Numbered from the stretch's first letter, positions 1 to 13,800 are shown. The stretch: 64,000 nucleotides of DNA from Sarcocystis neurona (GCA_000727475.1 KL647302.1:1621234-1685233), one strand, 5' to 3'. A program made the numbers and translations. The notes: generated from the sequence alone by a model not told the origin.

Positions 1-173
1 CATATATACGTAATGCCGATTCGAGTATGTATCAGTTGTGGGCCCCAAACCTACACACATACGTATCGCTATGAATCATATCGCTGTACCCCCTGCACAA
101 ACTCACGTGTACGTGTATATATAGCACACGCACATGTGTGATCATGTCACCATGTATACGTCCGTAAAGACTC

Positions 174-1043
174 TTACAGCAGGTGCGACACAAGCAGATA
201 CTGCAGGAGTGACATACTCATCCGGGGCGACACACAACTACTTTGGCGGAGCAGACGCAGCACCTTCTGTAGAAGCTCTGCAGAGGTGGTCGCAGGCGCC
301 ACCTTAGCATAAGAAGAGGACGCAGCACAGCGGGATAAATTTTCGTCGCCGTTCCCCTCAAGGGCCCCTGTCTTCATCTCCAGCAGACCACCAACGTATC
401 TCTTCCTGTAATTTACAACAGTAAACGCGCTCTACATAAAATCCGCTTCCTTCAGCCGATTGAGGGTGACATAGCGGTCTCCCTAGCGCTCACCTGAACG
501 TGGCGATACCTCCTCTTCTCCTGTGCTCCTCCTCTTCGTGTGGCTGGTGCTGCTGGTGCGTTTTTCTGCAGTTGCTGCTGCTGGAGTTTCTCCGATTCCT
601 TCACCGCCGCACGTGGTTCTGCTGTGGCTACAACTCTTGCTCCTGCTCTCGCAGCTCCCCTGACTCCTCTACGTGCGCGTCTTGGCAGTGCTAAAAGTTT
701 GCGCTATGGTGTCTGCTGCTGCTGATGGGGAGCTGCTCTGAGCTACATTTGGTGTCCACTGCTCTGGCGTTGATCCGCCGCTGCTGCTGCTGGTGCTCCT
801 CCTCGTTGATGTCCTCGTCTTCCTCCCGTGCCTGCTGCCTACCGCTGCTCCACGACGGCCTCGTACTGCAGCAACTCTTCTGCCGCTGCTGCTGCGCTGC
901 TGCCGCTCCACCCGCCTTGACACACCACCCGCCGCCGAGCATACAACAACACATGTGAGAATCCCGAGAGGCCGATTATTCTCATGTATCTTCGTACGTT
1001 TGTCGAATTTACTTGGTAACAGTAGATTCACACGTTTGTACAA
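174..1043 (-). CDS. hypothetical protein, probably several exons
   Basis: Not recognised. On the minus strand, 669-1043 is open and basic/Ser-rich, and a shorter frame at 691-954 is Gln/Glu-rich. An acceptor-like CTTTTAG near 689 opens an Ala/Arg/Gln-rich stretch running to about 495, followed by a GTGAGC donor. A final piece at 174-377, preceded by a TTACAG acceptor near 409, ends in a Leu-rich helix-like segment and a stop. CAG runs are on this strand, as in the better-supported genes here. The splice phases of these pieces do not all join cleanly, so the model is tentative and the 5' end is unknown. Confidence 0.28.
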
Positions 1044-1364
1044 CCTACTCGGTCACACGGGTCAAAAACAGCGTAAAAGGATAGGATCCCGTCACCCCCA
1101 TCAATATAATACATACCTGTTCCCCCAAATTTGTAGTTGTGGATGTAATACGATAGGAGGTGGAGGAGGCGGTGACAGCTGGTGCAGCAGCCGCAGTGCC
1201 GCCGAGCGGTGGCAGCTGGATGCTTACTATGCGTATTGCTACTGTTGTCCGGTGCTCGACGCACAGAGATTATTACTGTGGAGTGATGTTTTGCTGCGAC
1301 GTCTCTAGAGCACTTCTTTTCGCCTTCCGTATAATTTTCGGCTTCTCCTCTCATCCAGTTCCCT

Positions 1365-3400
1365 TCAATTTTCGTCGCCTTCGTGTCGATCCCTCTGTTC
1401 TCGCCGCTTTTTTCCCGTAGACCTGACAGCTCCTCCTGCTGTCACACTGCGTTGCCCCGCGGCCTCGATTCCGCCGCCCCTCATCCTTGTACGGGTGTGA
1501 CAAAGTTTCCGCACAGTCTCACAGTATCTGTCTGCACCCCCTCGGAGCTGCTTCCTTTTTTTCCCGCCTTTTTTTTTTCTGCCTGGACAGCTGCCGTTTT
1601 CTGAGCAATTTAGCTGTTTCCCTACCCGCTCATGGGTTGAAGTACGCCTGTCCCCGCCCACGGCAGAACCACCGGTACGTTTCTCTCCGCGTTCCTGCGC
1701 TTCTTGTGGCTTCTGCGCCCTTACTGTTGATCTTTCCCGCTGCTTCGGGCTTGCCATGCCCACGCCGCTGCCGCGGGTTCCTTTGCTCCTGGCGCCGCAC
1801 ACGTCCGTTGTTGATGCTTCCTCCCCAGCAGCGTATTCTCCCCCGTTGCTGTGGCGCCTGCTTCTCCGCACGTGCTCCCTTGCTACGGCATGCTTATCGC
1901 CTGTTTATACACTACTGTTTCTTTTATTCCCGCCGCCCACTCCTGTGCAGGTGTCCCCGCGTTTTCTCCTTCCCGCCGTACATCGAGTCCGCCGCAGGGC
2001 GGCGACACAAAGGTCATAATAAACTTTGCCGAGCTAAGTGCCACTTGGCTGTTGCGTTTCTTCGTTTGCTAGCGTCCTTTTCGACTGTGTCAACGTGCAG
2101 GCTTCCCTGATTTCCGCGGTCCACAAATTTATTCTTATAACGGAACGTCTAACGTCACTTGCACAGACATGCGTATGGGTCTTACCTATGCGAGATCTAT
2201 CACGAGTATGACTACGCATGCAGATTTTTTGTACATACATAATTAATACTGTATAGGCGCCACTGTACTTCATTCCTTTGCTGTGAGCCTCCCCCTCTGT
2301 GGCAGTACACGGACAGGGTTGCGCCTTTTCTACCGCGACCGCTCCTTTGTCTCCGTTCTGCATTTGTCTGCACGACTTTTATGCCCGCCGATGGACTGCT
2401 GCAGCTACCGCTGGAGCTTTAGCACTGCTGATGGAGCAGCTTCCCTTCAAATGCTCCAGCCTTAAATATATTCTGGCTCGTGGTGCTGCTCGGGTCCCGC
2501 TCTCGTGGTTCTCTCTTCCCGTCCCTTTGTCGCCTGTTTTCCTCTCACTACCCGACTGTATTGGCGCTGTTGCGCTGTGGCTTCCCGGTGCAGTGCTACT
2601 TCACCGCTCATAGCAGAGTATGCTGGTGGAGAGCAGTCGCGGCTGTGAAGGCTGCTCTGCGAGGCAGCTGTTATTACCACCAACAGGACAGCAGCGCTGG
2701 AGTGCAGACCACCCGCGCAGCGGCCACGCGGAGCTCCGGCAGAGCAGCCCAGCAGCAGTGCAGCCGAGCGACTACAGAGCAGTTCTTCTGTTGCCGTGCA
2801 GCGGGCACATTTCTGGGTAAGTTGGCAGCAACAGTCATTCCTCCCATAAAACCTTTGTACCACGTGTACATTCTATTCTGTGTCCACCTTTTTCCCTCGC
2901 TGCCTGTGTCTCTTCTTGAACTTCTCTTCTCCGTGGCGCCTTCTCCGTGGCTCTTCCGGCCCGTTCTCCCTCTGCTGCCAGTCGCCTTCCTCGTTGCCGC
3001 CTCCACTGGTTGTGGGCAGCCACTGCGGCGGCTGTCCTCCTCGCACCGCTGCTGTGCTGCTGCTTCTTCTTGCTCGGTGCTGCTGCCGGTGTGCTGCTGC
3101 TGCGGTGTCCCCCTTGTCCTCTCTTGCTGTGCGGCCGCGTTGCTGCGTCTGCTGCCTCTGTCCTGTCGTATTCTTCACTGTGGTTGCTGGGGGCCTTCTT
3201 TGTTGCGCTTCCTCCCGTCCCGACTCTTTGTTGCTCCTGCTGCTATTCCTCCTCCTCTTCGTTTTGCTGCGTGTTTGACCTCCTACGCCACCAGGGCACC
3301 AGCAGCAGCAGCAGCTACTTCGTCCAGGGCTGCAGCAGAGCTACACGTACCCGTAGTGTCCTGCCGCTGAAGTTGTTTTGCTGTTGAACCTGCGTGAGTG
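1365..3400 (-). other. purine-rich minus-strand coding candidate region
   Basis: The plus strand is strongly pyrimidine- and CTG-rich. The minus strand is correspondingly rich in Arg, Lys, Glu, Gln and Gly codons, with open stretches at 1365-1871, 2462-2863 and 2873-3178. The same DNA could instead be an intron of an unseen plus-strand gene, because introns in this window carry CTG tracts on the sense strand. No conserved domain is visible and no splice chain could be built. Confidence 0.18.
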
Positions 3401-3659
3401 GGGTGTCTAGACACGCAGGGCCACATCTCTCTCCCTGCTGATATAAAGAAGTAATTTTCTCACAGCGTTCCTCTGGCCGCTGCTCTCCCAAGCGCTTCTG
3501 CGCGGCGGACTCTACCCGTTAAACAAAAACTTGCGAGGCAGCTACATTTCTCGGCGTCTATACGTGAAGTTGCATACATGTGTGGACAGAGGGATTACGT
3601 GAGTTGCTTAAGACACGCGGCTGCCGACTTATTACTACGACACAGATCTACCGCTGACG

Positions 3660-4030
3660 TCTCTGCATGTGTGTAAGTATACCTGTATACAAACACAGAT
3701 ACATACACACACAGATACATATGTTCACATACATATATTGTCTTGGGACATATATATATATATATGACAACCTGGTGGGTGCGTGCATACACTTATGTAC
3801 ACATATATATACACATACATGCACACATACATATAGACACCGATACATATGTACGTACACATATATATACACGTATACATATATATATATATATATATAG
3901 GGCTCTGTGTGTGGAGCTGCTGGGAACAAGCATATACATACATATACACCTACACATATGTGTCTATACCCACATACATATACATGTACACGTACATATG
4001 TAGACACCCACGTATGTATATGCAGATCTT
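3660..4030. repeat. TA/CA microsatellite block
   Basis: Imperfect alternating TATA and CACATA repeats, including a pure TA stretch around 3879-3898. Reads such as poly(Tyr-Ile) in every frame are artefacts of the repeat. It looks intergenic. Confidence 0.85.
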
Positions 4031-5930
4031 TCTATATGGTGGTGGTGGGAGCAGCAAGTTTCAGTGTTGGTGAGACGGGTGGACAAACCCACGCGCATGT
4101 CGGATGTGTATGTGTGTGTGGAAGGAAATTTTATTTTTTTACACGTGGTGGCGTGGGTGTGCGGGTGGGACGCGACGCCGTGGAGCGCGTGGTGCTGCGC
4201 CGAAAAGAGGGGAGGAGCTCTGCTCGCGACTCCGTCTTCGTGTTCCTCGCTTTCCCAGAGACAACACGTGTTTCGCAGCCCAGCAGCTGCCCTCTTTTCG
4301 ACAGTAGCAGCGGCACTTTTTTTTCGCCGTCTCGTCTCGCCAGTGAACGGCCACAGGGGGGAAACTCGTCTCCACGCCCGCTCTCTGTCGCAGGGGTGTG
4401 GCCGGGCCGTCGCGCGCGGCAGGCAGCGCGTTTCTCCCCTGCGTCGACCCCCCACAAACGCCGGCAGCTCCTGCACACGACTGTCCACGAGCAAAACTCC
4501 CAGCAGCTAGTCCTCCCAGCAGCTACTTCTTGCCGTCGTCCTGTGTCTCGTGGGCCATCTCTATGGAGACGGAAGTGCGTATGTGGACGTGCCCTGCTGT
4601 GTGACTCCTCCGTCGGGAGGCATCAGCCTGCTGGGCAGGCGCTTCAGACACACAGACACCCTCTGTATGTGTCTGTGTGTGTACATTTATCAAGAAGGCT
4701 GCCGGCCACCCCACACGTTGGCTGAAGACGCTGGGCCCAGCCAAAGCACACGTGGGGGGGGGGGGGGGGCTCGCGCGAAAGTGGGACGTCGGTGGAAAAG
4801 AGGCGGCGGGGCGCATGCAGAGACTGGCCACACGTGCCGAGTAACAGCAGGCCGCTGGCCCGTCCACGGGGCGGAACCAACCTCCCCAGGTCCCTTGTGT
4901 ATATGTGTATCTGCCTTAGATGAAGGGGGGGGGAGGGAGCGGACAGGAAGGGTCTTTCTTTGGGCGAGGGGAAGCGGCGCGGGCCTCTGTATGTATGTGT
5001 GTGTGTACGTGTGTGTGTCCCCCTGTTAACGCGACGCGCGGGTTTGTCTGCGGGTGTGGTGGGCGTGTCCGTCGCCGGGGATCTCTGCGAGTGTGGGGTC
5101 TCCGGTCGCGCGGACGCCGCAGACAGCAGGGTGTCCTGCGCCTCTGCCTTCGTGAGGGGAGAGACACACACGGGGTGGCCTCGTCTTTCTGTGCAGAGGA
5201 GGAGCTCCGTAGAGCCCGCAAGAAGCGACGGGAAGTGCGCAGGAAAAGGAGGGCGCAGCAGCGCCAAGAGGGGAGAGGAGGGGGACGCACACATATCCGC
5301 AGGGCCGTCTCCGTGTTGTGCTGGCGTGCGTGCCCGTGTGGTGGGTGGTGCGTGGCTGGACGGAGGGGTGGGTCGCTCCAGACGGCCGCATGTGAAATGG
5401 CGGCAGACGAGCGAGTGGATGCGTCCACGTTGGGCAGGTGCCCCTGTGTTAGTGTGTGTCTCGCTCCGTGTGCGTAGCTGTCTAGGGGTAGCACGTGCTT
5501 TCTCGTGCTGCAGGAGTGACAGCTCGGCCATTGCTGCGTATTCTGCAGTGCTTCCCTGCGAGGACGGGGTCGAGAGAACTCACCGCAGATAAAGAAGAAG
5601 GCTGTTGTGCGCATGCCCGTATGTGTGTCGCACTTCCGAAGTGCGGAAGAGAGCCACTGCAGGGGACGCCGACGCTCTGCGTCTTCCTTCGGCTGCTGTG
5701 CGTCTCTTCGCCTTTTCGTCCTCTCTCCGCAAGCAAGAGCACTCGCGCAGTCTTCGTCACGCAGCTTTTTTTATACAGAGGTTCTCGAAGTGGACACATG
5801 TGTATGGCGGCGTGTGTGTACGGGTTGCACTGATACACGTACAGGTATATATATATGTAGGGGTGAGGAGGTGTTTGTGTCGCGACGTATGGTAGGGGGC
5901 GGTACAGTCGTGTATGTGGTGATTTCCACA
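4031..5930. other. GC-rich intergenic or unresolved region with a 16-G run
   Basis: Open frames occur on both strands (for example minus 4644-5531 and plus 4920-5477), but they are rich in Cys/Val/Thr/His from TGTG/CACA sequence and none shows a domain. A run of 16 G lies at 4754-4769. A short plus-strand stretch near 5190-5300 is Arg/Lys/Glu-rich and could be a small exon. I see no gene that can be defended here. Confidence 0.4.
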
Positions 5931-5939
5931 GTCACGTAC

Positions 5940-6580
5940 CTTGTACGTCTCTGTTGTGGTCTGCTTGCTGCCTGGGTCGCTTCGTTCGTGGTACTGCTGC
6001 TTCTCTTTCCTGCTGCTGCTCTTCTCCGCCACGACTCCTGCCGCTTATCTCTCTGCTCCTGCCACTGCAGCTTCTGCTGCCGTGTCTCTCTGTCGTACGT
6101 CTCTCGGCTGCTGCTTCTCAGTGTTCCTCGTTGCTGCCGTTCCTGCGTCTCTCTCTCCCCTGCCCTTGCCGCTTCGGTCTCTGTGGGCTGCGGCTGTTCG
6201 TGCTGCTACGTGACTTCTCGACGCCCAGCACGTGAGGAAGGGCAGCTAGCCGCGTCGACAATAGACCTTCGTGTGCGACCGAAAATCAGCAGCAGTCGTG
6301 TGCTGGGAAGCTTGTGTTGCTGCAGCTATTTTTCTCCAGCAGCAGCAGCAGTGCTGCGGCCTCTGCTGCGCGCCTTCTTTGGCTCTTGCGCGCGTCCCGC
6401 ATTGCTGCTGGTCCACTTGCTGCCTCCTCACCTCGTTCTTTTCCCTCTGCCGCCGCTGCTGCTGCTGCTCCTTCTCCTCCGGTTCCGCCTCTTGTGCGCT
6501 TCCGCTGCAGCAGCAGCTGCTGCTGTGCCATCGGCGCCGGCACCGGCGTTGTCGTGTATATGCTGCCGGTGACACTTCTG
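5940..6580 (+). repeat. CTG-rich tract
   Basis: Sense CTG/CTC repeats that translate as Leu/Cys/Ala. By analogy with the spliced genes in this window, the tract most resembles the 3' part of an intron feeding the acceptor-like CTGCAG sites around 6606 or 6688. Confidence 0.5.
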
Positions 6581-6582
6581 CG

Positions 6583-7414
6583 ATGGCGAAGCTGCTGCTG
6601 CTGCAGGAGCTGGCGCAGGAAGGGGAATGCTGGGTATCTCACGTGCTGCGGATGCGGGTGTGGCTTCTCGTGTTGCAACAACTGCAGGAGTCAACGCGGT
6701 GACAAGCGTCCGAGCGACCGCAGGCAGCAGCGACACTGCGGCAGCGGCAGCAGCAGCAACGGCAACAGCAGCAGCCACACAGCAGCAGGGGCACCGCAGT
6801 GGCGGCAGCGTGTCTTGCAGCAGTAGCAACAGGCGGAGTAGGAGCAGGTCCTCGGGGTCGGTATGGAACGCAGCTGTCGGCAGCAGGGCGTTCCGCAGCC
6901 ACAGCAGCAGACTCCCTGCAGAGCGTTTCTTCCGCAGTAGGAGCAGCCGCCGAAGAAGCAGCAGCAGCAAAAACCGAAGCGAAGAAGCGACTGACGGTAG
7001 ATCCAGCCACCCTATTTTACGCGACTCCGCCTGGGGCAGTTGCAGGCCAGCAGGGTAGCGTTTAATGCACCACGTTCTCGTAGACACACAGCAACAGCAG
7101 CAGCGGCGTCTGCCGGGAAAACAGCGGCGTCTCATGCGGTAGCAGCGGCCTCGTCGGCGAGAGGAGCAGTAGCAGTTGCTGCCACGGTAGGAGCAGCACG
7201 AGCGCGACATCACACAGAGGCGGAGGCCAGAGTTCGACAGCAGAGCAAGCGTCGCGGCAATTCTCTCGACCCGCAGACGCGCTGGCCACGGAACAAGGAG
7301 GAGAAGGAGGGAAAGGGACTGCAGCAGCGCGGGGTGGAGCAATTGCAGAGGCAGTCGCGGCCGCGTGTGACTGACTCACACCAGCTGGGTTTCCCAACAG
7401 AAGACGGCGTGTAG
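6583..7414 (+). CDS. hypothetical protein, probable exons
   Basis: Not recognised. A frame open from 6703 to 7065 is Gln-rich, then Ala-rich, and near its end contains a charged stretch with the sequence KKRLTVDPATLFY, which looks like genuine coding. A GT-containing donor-like site follows near 7054. A second plus-strand frame at 7040-7414 is basic, with an SKRRGNSLDP stretch, and ends at a stop. CAG repeats are on the sense strand. It lies just upstream of the ZC3H14-like gene, whose N-terminal fold begins after 7843, so these pieces probably belong to a separate upstream gene. Start and splicing are unresolved. Confidence 0.3.
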
Positions 7415-7429
7415 GCTGTTGTTCGTGAA

Positions 7430-7650
7430 GCAGCAGCAGGAGCAGCAGCAGCAGGAGCAGCACTTGCTGTAGCAGCAGGAGCAGCACTTGTTGTAGCAGC
7501 AGGAGCAGCACTTCTTGCAGCAGCAGGAGGAGCAGCACTTCTTGCAGCAGCAGGAGCAGCGCTTGTTGCAGCAGCAGGAGCAGCGCTTGTTGCAGCAGCA
7601 AGGGCAGCAATTGTTGCAGCAGCTGCTGCAGCAGCAGTCGCAGCAGGACA
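7430..7650 (+). repeat. 24/27-bp CAG-based minisatellite
   Basis: Tandem units of the form GCAGCAGCAGGAGCAG followed by C(A/G)CTTGTT. The last copies are nearly perfect at 24 bp. One frame would read an eight-residue Ala/Gly/Leu/Val repeat and another a Gln/Leu repeat. Confidence 0.75.
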
Positions 7651-7842
7651 AGGAGGCGTGTCGCACGGGCGCAGCCATTGCTACCGCGGCAGGTGGCGGC
7701 GACGGAGCGGTGTGAGGGGCGTGGTCTTTTGAGAAGACGAAGCAAGGGGAGAAGCAAACATCACGAGGGACAGACGTGCAGCAAAGGCTGAACAGCAAGG
7801 GAGAAGTTTGTGAAGAAGCGATATTGTCGCACATAGGTCACA

Positions 7843-10800
7843 ATGACGAAGGCGGTCCTCTCATCAGCAGGTATGCCGCCCAGCAGCAGCAGCGGAAGCA
7901 GCAGTCAGCCTGCTGCTGCCGTCCAAGCTGGTGCGGCCGTTTCTTCCTCGTCTTCTTCGTGCTCGCCGTCCCCCGCCGCCGCCTCTTCGTCCTTTTCGAC
8001 GTCGCAGTCGTCTTCTGCGTCTGCGTCGCCGTACGCGTTCCTGACGGCGATGCCGCGGAGCGAGTGCGAGCAGATGCAGCGGGAACTGATGGGGCAGCTC
8101 CGCTTCATTTTGACCGGGCAGCAGCAGCAGGAGCAGCAGCACGGGAGCGGCGGCGCAGGCCGGGCGGGCGGGGGGGGGCCGAGCAGAGGCGGCCGCAGGC
8201 AGCAGCGGCAGCAGCGGCGCGGCCGAAGAAGAGGAGGAGGAGGAGGGACAGGAGGAGCTGACGATTCTCAGCGAATACGTGTGGCACCTGCTCACCCAGG
8301 AGCATGCGAGCAGGGAGCGGCTGAAGCACGAGCTGCAGGAATTCCTTCAAGCCAACGTACGTGCGCTGCCGGAGGTGAACTGACACCGCGGGTGGACCGC
8401 CGGGGTGTCTGTACACCGCGTTATTATCTTCAGAGACTCTCTCCCTGCGTTCGTGCTGACGCGCCCACACGTGAAAGTCGCCTGCATGCGTATACGACGT
8501 AGACGCTGAAACAGAAGATGTCCCCATATATGCATGCAGAGAGAGGGTCGTATTCACATCTGTACACACCTCTCTATATGCATGTGTCTGTGTGTATACA
8601 TGTGGAAATGTATATGTGAAGATACATGCATGCGGACACGCATGCACGTGTGTGTGGGGAGTGTATGTAGCTACTACACAGAGAGGGGTGCGTCTCTATG
8701 TGTGTGTGGGCGTGCTAGAGACGTATGTAGGCGGAAACGCAGGAAGCAGTTCTGCTGCGGCTTTTCTAGTGAAATTGATGCACGGGGAACGCGTGCTGAG
8801 GCCGCATGCATGTACGTGAATAGGACGGCTCTGGAAATATTTACCTGCGGCTCCCCCCTGCACACGTCTATGTGCGTGTGTGTATCTGTCTCGTGGACAG
8901 ATGCGGAAATTTACCTGCCTGCTGCTGGGAAGCGACCTCACACACACGTACATACGCACCTGCAGTCCCCTGTACATAGACGTATATATTTATATGTATA
9001 TATATATGCATGTATATATATATTTAGGGCCTTTCACTCATATTATATGTATGCATATGTGCGCATGGATGTGTAGTAACCCACTCGCCTCTGTCCCTCT
9101 CTCGCGCTCTACATATATATGTAGGTGTGCTACCCTCGCTCCATACATATATATAGATGTACAAGGAGACTTGTAACCCCTTCTGCTGATATATATCCTT
9201 GTATACAGGTATATATACATAGAGATATATTATCCTCCCTCTTTGTATATATATCTTTTATATACGTATCTTTCTACACAGGCATATGTACATGTAGACG
9301 CGGAATCCTCTCTCTCTGTGTCTCTCCGTCTATATGTGTGTATGTAAGTGTGTATGTGTATGTACACAAAAAGAGACGTGTAATTACATCTACACATATA
9401 TATGTGTCTACACATCTGTCCATTTGCGTGCATGCATGCATGCGATCATTGGTATGAAAGGGCTTGTGTGTACAGAAACGCATGCATTTTTCCATATATA
9501 TACATACATACGCGTGTACACATATATATGTGTGTGTATGTTTCGCCGTGTCGTACGCGTGACGACGTCGCTTTGAATCCGGCTGGCATGTTGCTGCTGG
9601 GCTGCTGCTGCGTCGTGTGGAGGTCCTGGGGCTCCTCCATCTGCGCAGACACTTCGTATCTTCTGCCTCCTGCCGTGCGGCTGCGCTGCTGCTGCACGTG
9701 CTGCGCCGTGCGCAGTCACTCGTCCTGGTCACCTGTTCCTCTGACGCGTCTCTTGCGGCTGCGTGGACTGCAATGGGGCACGTATCTGCTGCCGCGGCTG
9801 TTTACCTACCTCGTGCTGCTGCTGTCTCCATCAGTTCCGCTGCTGCTTGTGCTACTCTCTCACTTCTGCCGCTGCTGCTTTTCGTCAGCTCTGCTACTGC
9901 TGCTTCCGTCAGTTCCGCTGCTGCTTCTGATACCCTCTTGACTTCTGCTGCTGCTTCTGGTACCCTCTCAGTTTTGCTGCTGGTGTTTCGTTCGTTGTCG
10001 TGCTGCTGTTGCTGCATTTCTGCTGCGGCGGCAACGTGGGGTCTGTCTCTCACGTGTTGCTGGCGCTGCTTCTCGCGTGGAGGTGGATCTGAAGAAGTCG
10101 TGGCCAGCCCTCCCCCTGCTGCTTCCACGCATCTGCTGCTGCTGCCCCTGCTGCTTCCACGCGATTGCTGCTGCTGCAAGGGTTGCGGTTGCGACTGCGG
10201 TTTTGCTGCTGTTTCGCTGTGCAGACGGAGGACTTTGTGGCGTGGCTACACACGACTTTGTCTCGACGGTCTGCGGCGTGCTCGTCAGCAGCAGCAGCAG
10301 AGGCAGCAGCAGCGGCAGGAGCATCGGCCAAGGCAGCCCGAGCAGCTGCAGAGGAGGACGCAGACGACGGGGCGGAGACTCCCCCGTTGACACGCGGCAG
10401 CAGCAGCAGGTCGTACGAGAGCAGCAGGAGCGGCGCCGGTGCGGAGCTGCGCAGAGGCAGCAGTCGAGCAACAGGGCAGCAGCAGCAACACGTGAGCAGT
10501 AGTAGCAGCAGCAGCGTTGCGCGCAGCAGCGAGCAGAGCAGCAGCACGAAGAAGCTTGCGGCGACAACGCAGCAGCAGCAGCAGCACAGCGTCAGTGCGA
10601 GTCGCCAAGCGTATCCCGGTCGAGAGAAGGGGCAAGGGGCAGAACTCGAACAGGAGAGGCTTCGTCAAGAGAGCCGCAGTACGAGCAGCAGCAGCAGCAG
10701 CACGACCCAGCGTGTGGGTGAGCGAAGTGGGGGCCGCAGTCGTGGAGGAGCAGCAGCAGAAGCAGGCTTCTCAGCACCCGACGCGACTGCTGGGGCTGGG

Positions 10801-13800
10801 TGTTTCCCCTACTCTAGTGATGAAGGCGATCATATGCAGCAGGGGCAGCAGACCAGCAGCAGCAGCCGCCGTCGGAGTCTGCGCAGTAGGTCGCCGGTTC
10901 GCGCTGCTCACGTGTCGGGCGCCGGCAGCAGCAGCAGGACGCGACACCCAAGCAAGAGCAGGAGCAGCAGCCACAGCGCGAGCGGCAGCAGCAGCAGTAG
11001 TAGCCACGGCGGGAGCAGCAGCAACAGCAGCAAGACTCGGCAGGAGACTGCTGCAGCAGCTGCAGAGGGAGCGCGGCGGTCTCGACACGGGCATCACCAC
11101 CCGCCAGAAAGCAGCAGCAGCTTCCTGGGAGGAGGAGGCAGCAGCAGCAGCAGCCATGGAGGTTCGAAGAGCAAGCGGCGCAGCAGCGCGCAGCAGTTGT
11201 ACGGCGAGGGAGGGCACGCGTATTACCATAGCAGCAGCGTGCCAGGGGAAGAGGGAGAGGAGGCGGGGAGCAGCAACAGCAGCGGCCTCGGGGGGGGAGG
11301 CGAGTCGATACTGCGCGCTCACCATCACCACCGCGCGGCAGCAGCTCACCACCACGCGCGGGGCTTCAACAGCAGCAACGGCTGCTACGGCGGGAGTGGA
11401 GGCGCCAACAGCAGCAGCTACTACGCGTTAATGAAGGACGAATCCGCACGGCCGAGCAGACTGCTCGGGATGGCAGCAGAGCAGGCTGCAGTCTCCACGC
11501 GGGGAGTGGTGCTGGGCCGCGGCGACTTCCACCGGGGGATGGGCGTCGGTCTGCGCAGCGTCGTAGGGCCCATGAGTGCTGCGGTGTATTACCAGCCGCC
11601 ACCAGGCGCGCACCACAGCAGCACCAGACGCAGCAGCAGCGCGGGCGGAGGCGGCGGCAGCGGCCGGTCTGCGGCGGCAGCAGCAGCGACAGGGGGAGGA
11701 CGGTGCGTCGAACTCATGGGCGGCAGAGCAGTTGGCAGCAGCAGCGGCAGCAAGCGCGGCAGAAGCAGGAGTCCTGCAGCAGGCGTGCGCGCCGTGGTGC
11801 TGCTCGGGGATGGGCAGACGCCTGCCGCTGCCCTTGCAGCAGGAGGAGGAGGCAGCGGCAGCAGCGCCGCAGCAGCAGCAGGGAAGCCGCTGACAGGGCA
11901 GGAGGATCAGGAACTGCTGTACTTTGGCCGGTCGAGAAGAACTGCGCGAACGAGAGCGCGCAGCGGCAGCAGCGAGGAGAAGTCACCGCGGCCGGGAAGC
12001 AGCAGCGGTGTCAGACGCCTGCTGATGGTGGGCTCTGGCGAAGGAGCAGCAGAAAGCGGAAGTGGCGGCGGCGGTGCCGCTGCAGAGGGCCAGCAGCAGC
12101 ACATGCGGGACGAGAATGGGATGCATGCGCTGCGAACGCAGCAGCGCTTCGAGCAGCAGGAACTCGAACCGGAGCGCGTCAGCAGAAGGCGCGAACAGCA
12201 GCAGCAGCACAAGCAGCTTCCTGTGCGAGAGCACCGCGCCTACCAGCAGCAGCACCGTCCGGAAGAAGAGCTGCAGGAGGAAGGAGAGGAGCAGGAGCAG
12301 CAGGAGGAGCTACGCATGGAGAGCCCGGAACCGTCGCTTCCGTCGAAATACGCTCCCGGACAGCGCCCGCATGCAGCCACCCCACACGCACCGCTCGCTG
12401 CCGGAGCAGCACCGGCGCGGAGAAGAAGCAGCAGCAGACAACGAGAGCAAGATCCTGCTGCTGGAGCCTCGCTTGAGAAAGGCAGCGCCGACCATAAAAT
12501 TAAAGCGATCCTCCGGTACGCTTCATCAAGCAAACTTCTTGCGCCAGTGCCTACGGGCTGCTGTCGATCATCTCTCCGTCCATACGGTGTCTCTTGGGTC
12601 CTGTCTCTGCCTCGTGCGTCTTGGCATGTTCGTGTGGCTCAACCTGCAGCGCCTGCAGAAGCAGCGGACCGCACAAAAGGAACAACCGCCGCAGCAGCAG
12701 CAGTAATAGCCACAGCAGCAGCAACCGCCGCAGCAGCAGCAGTAACAGCCACAGCAGCAACAGCAGCAGTAACAGTAGCAATAGCAGTAACAGCAGCAGT
12801 AACAGCCACAGCAGCAGCAGCAGTAATAGCCACACCAGCAGCAGCAGTAACAGCCACAGCAGGAGCAGCAGTACCAGTGACAGCAGCAGGAGCAGTGACT
12901 GCAGGAGGAGCAGCCACAGCAGCAGGAAGAGCAGGAACAGAGTCGCAGGGACCTCATCTCTTCGCCTCCTCGTTTGATATTTGTTGTATGGACACGCACA
13001 CACAGAGGGCCACATATACTTCTCCACGTGTGTACGAGGGGTCGTGCGTGTGCGTTACAGGCACTTGAAGCATCTGCAGGTGCCTCGCGGGGGAGCGTCT
13101 ACTCGTAGAGAAAAGAGATACGCGTGCCGGGAAGCTTTACTGCTGGTCCTGCCTCGCTGCAGCTACTTCTCAACGCACGTCTGCGTATGACAGTCCCTGC
13201 GGCCTGTTGCCGCCCCTGGGGGCTGGGCGGGGCGGCTATGTATGTGCTGCTGCGCCTGCGCTCTTCTCCGAACCGCGGCTGCCTTCGTTGCTGCTGCTGC
13301 GGCTTGCGCCGGTGCTGGTGCGGGGAACCTTGTGGCTGCTGCTGCTGACGCGCAGTGCACACAGCGTTCTCTCAACACGTAGGCAGCTCGACAGAAAGCC
13401 CACGCGCCTTCCACCCGTATTCGTCGTTCTCGCCCTCTTCCTAGACACGTTCATCCATATGTGTATGTCTGTATGTAGATGGATGTGTAGGCTAGCAGAT
13501 GTAGCGGTGAGCACGCGCAGGGTGGCGGACTGGTTTATATACGTGTATGGCGTATCTAGGCGTGTGATTACATATGTATATATGCATACATGTATGCATA
13601 CGAGTAGATGCATCTGATGTTGTCTACATGTGTGTGTGCTGCGCGGGTGCGAATAGAGGAGGTTCAGACCCCTGCAAAGTGAGGCAGTGCACACGTACGT
13701 GTACGCCTGATATCTACGCCGTGGGTCTCGGGGATGGTGCACGTGTCGAGGAAAGGACGACGGCCTGCAAGAAGCTGCAGAGTGCTGCTGTGGTGGAACT

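Noticed and set aside
3660..4030. Tyr/Ile-rich ORFs in TATA/CACA DNA, also at 8530-9540, 25080-25460 and 30170-30400
   Set aside because: All frames on both strands are open because of the repeat; no protein signal.
12062..12706. Alternative plus-strand frame over the end of ZC3H14-like exon 2
   Set aside because: It looks partly coding (LRQCLRAAVDHLSVHTV), but the preferred frame reaches a donor whose phase matches the next exon exactly.
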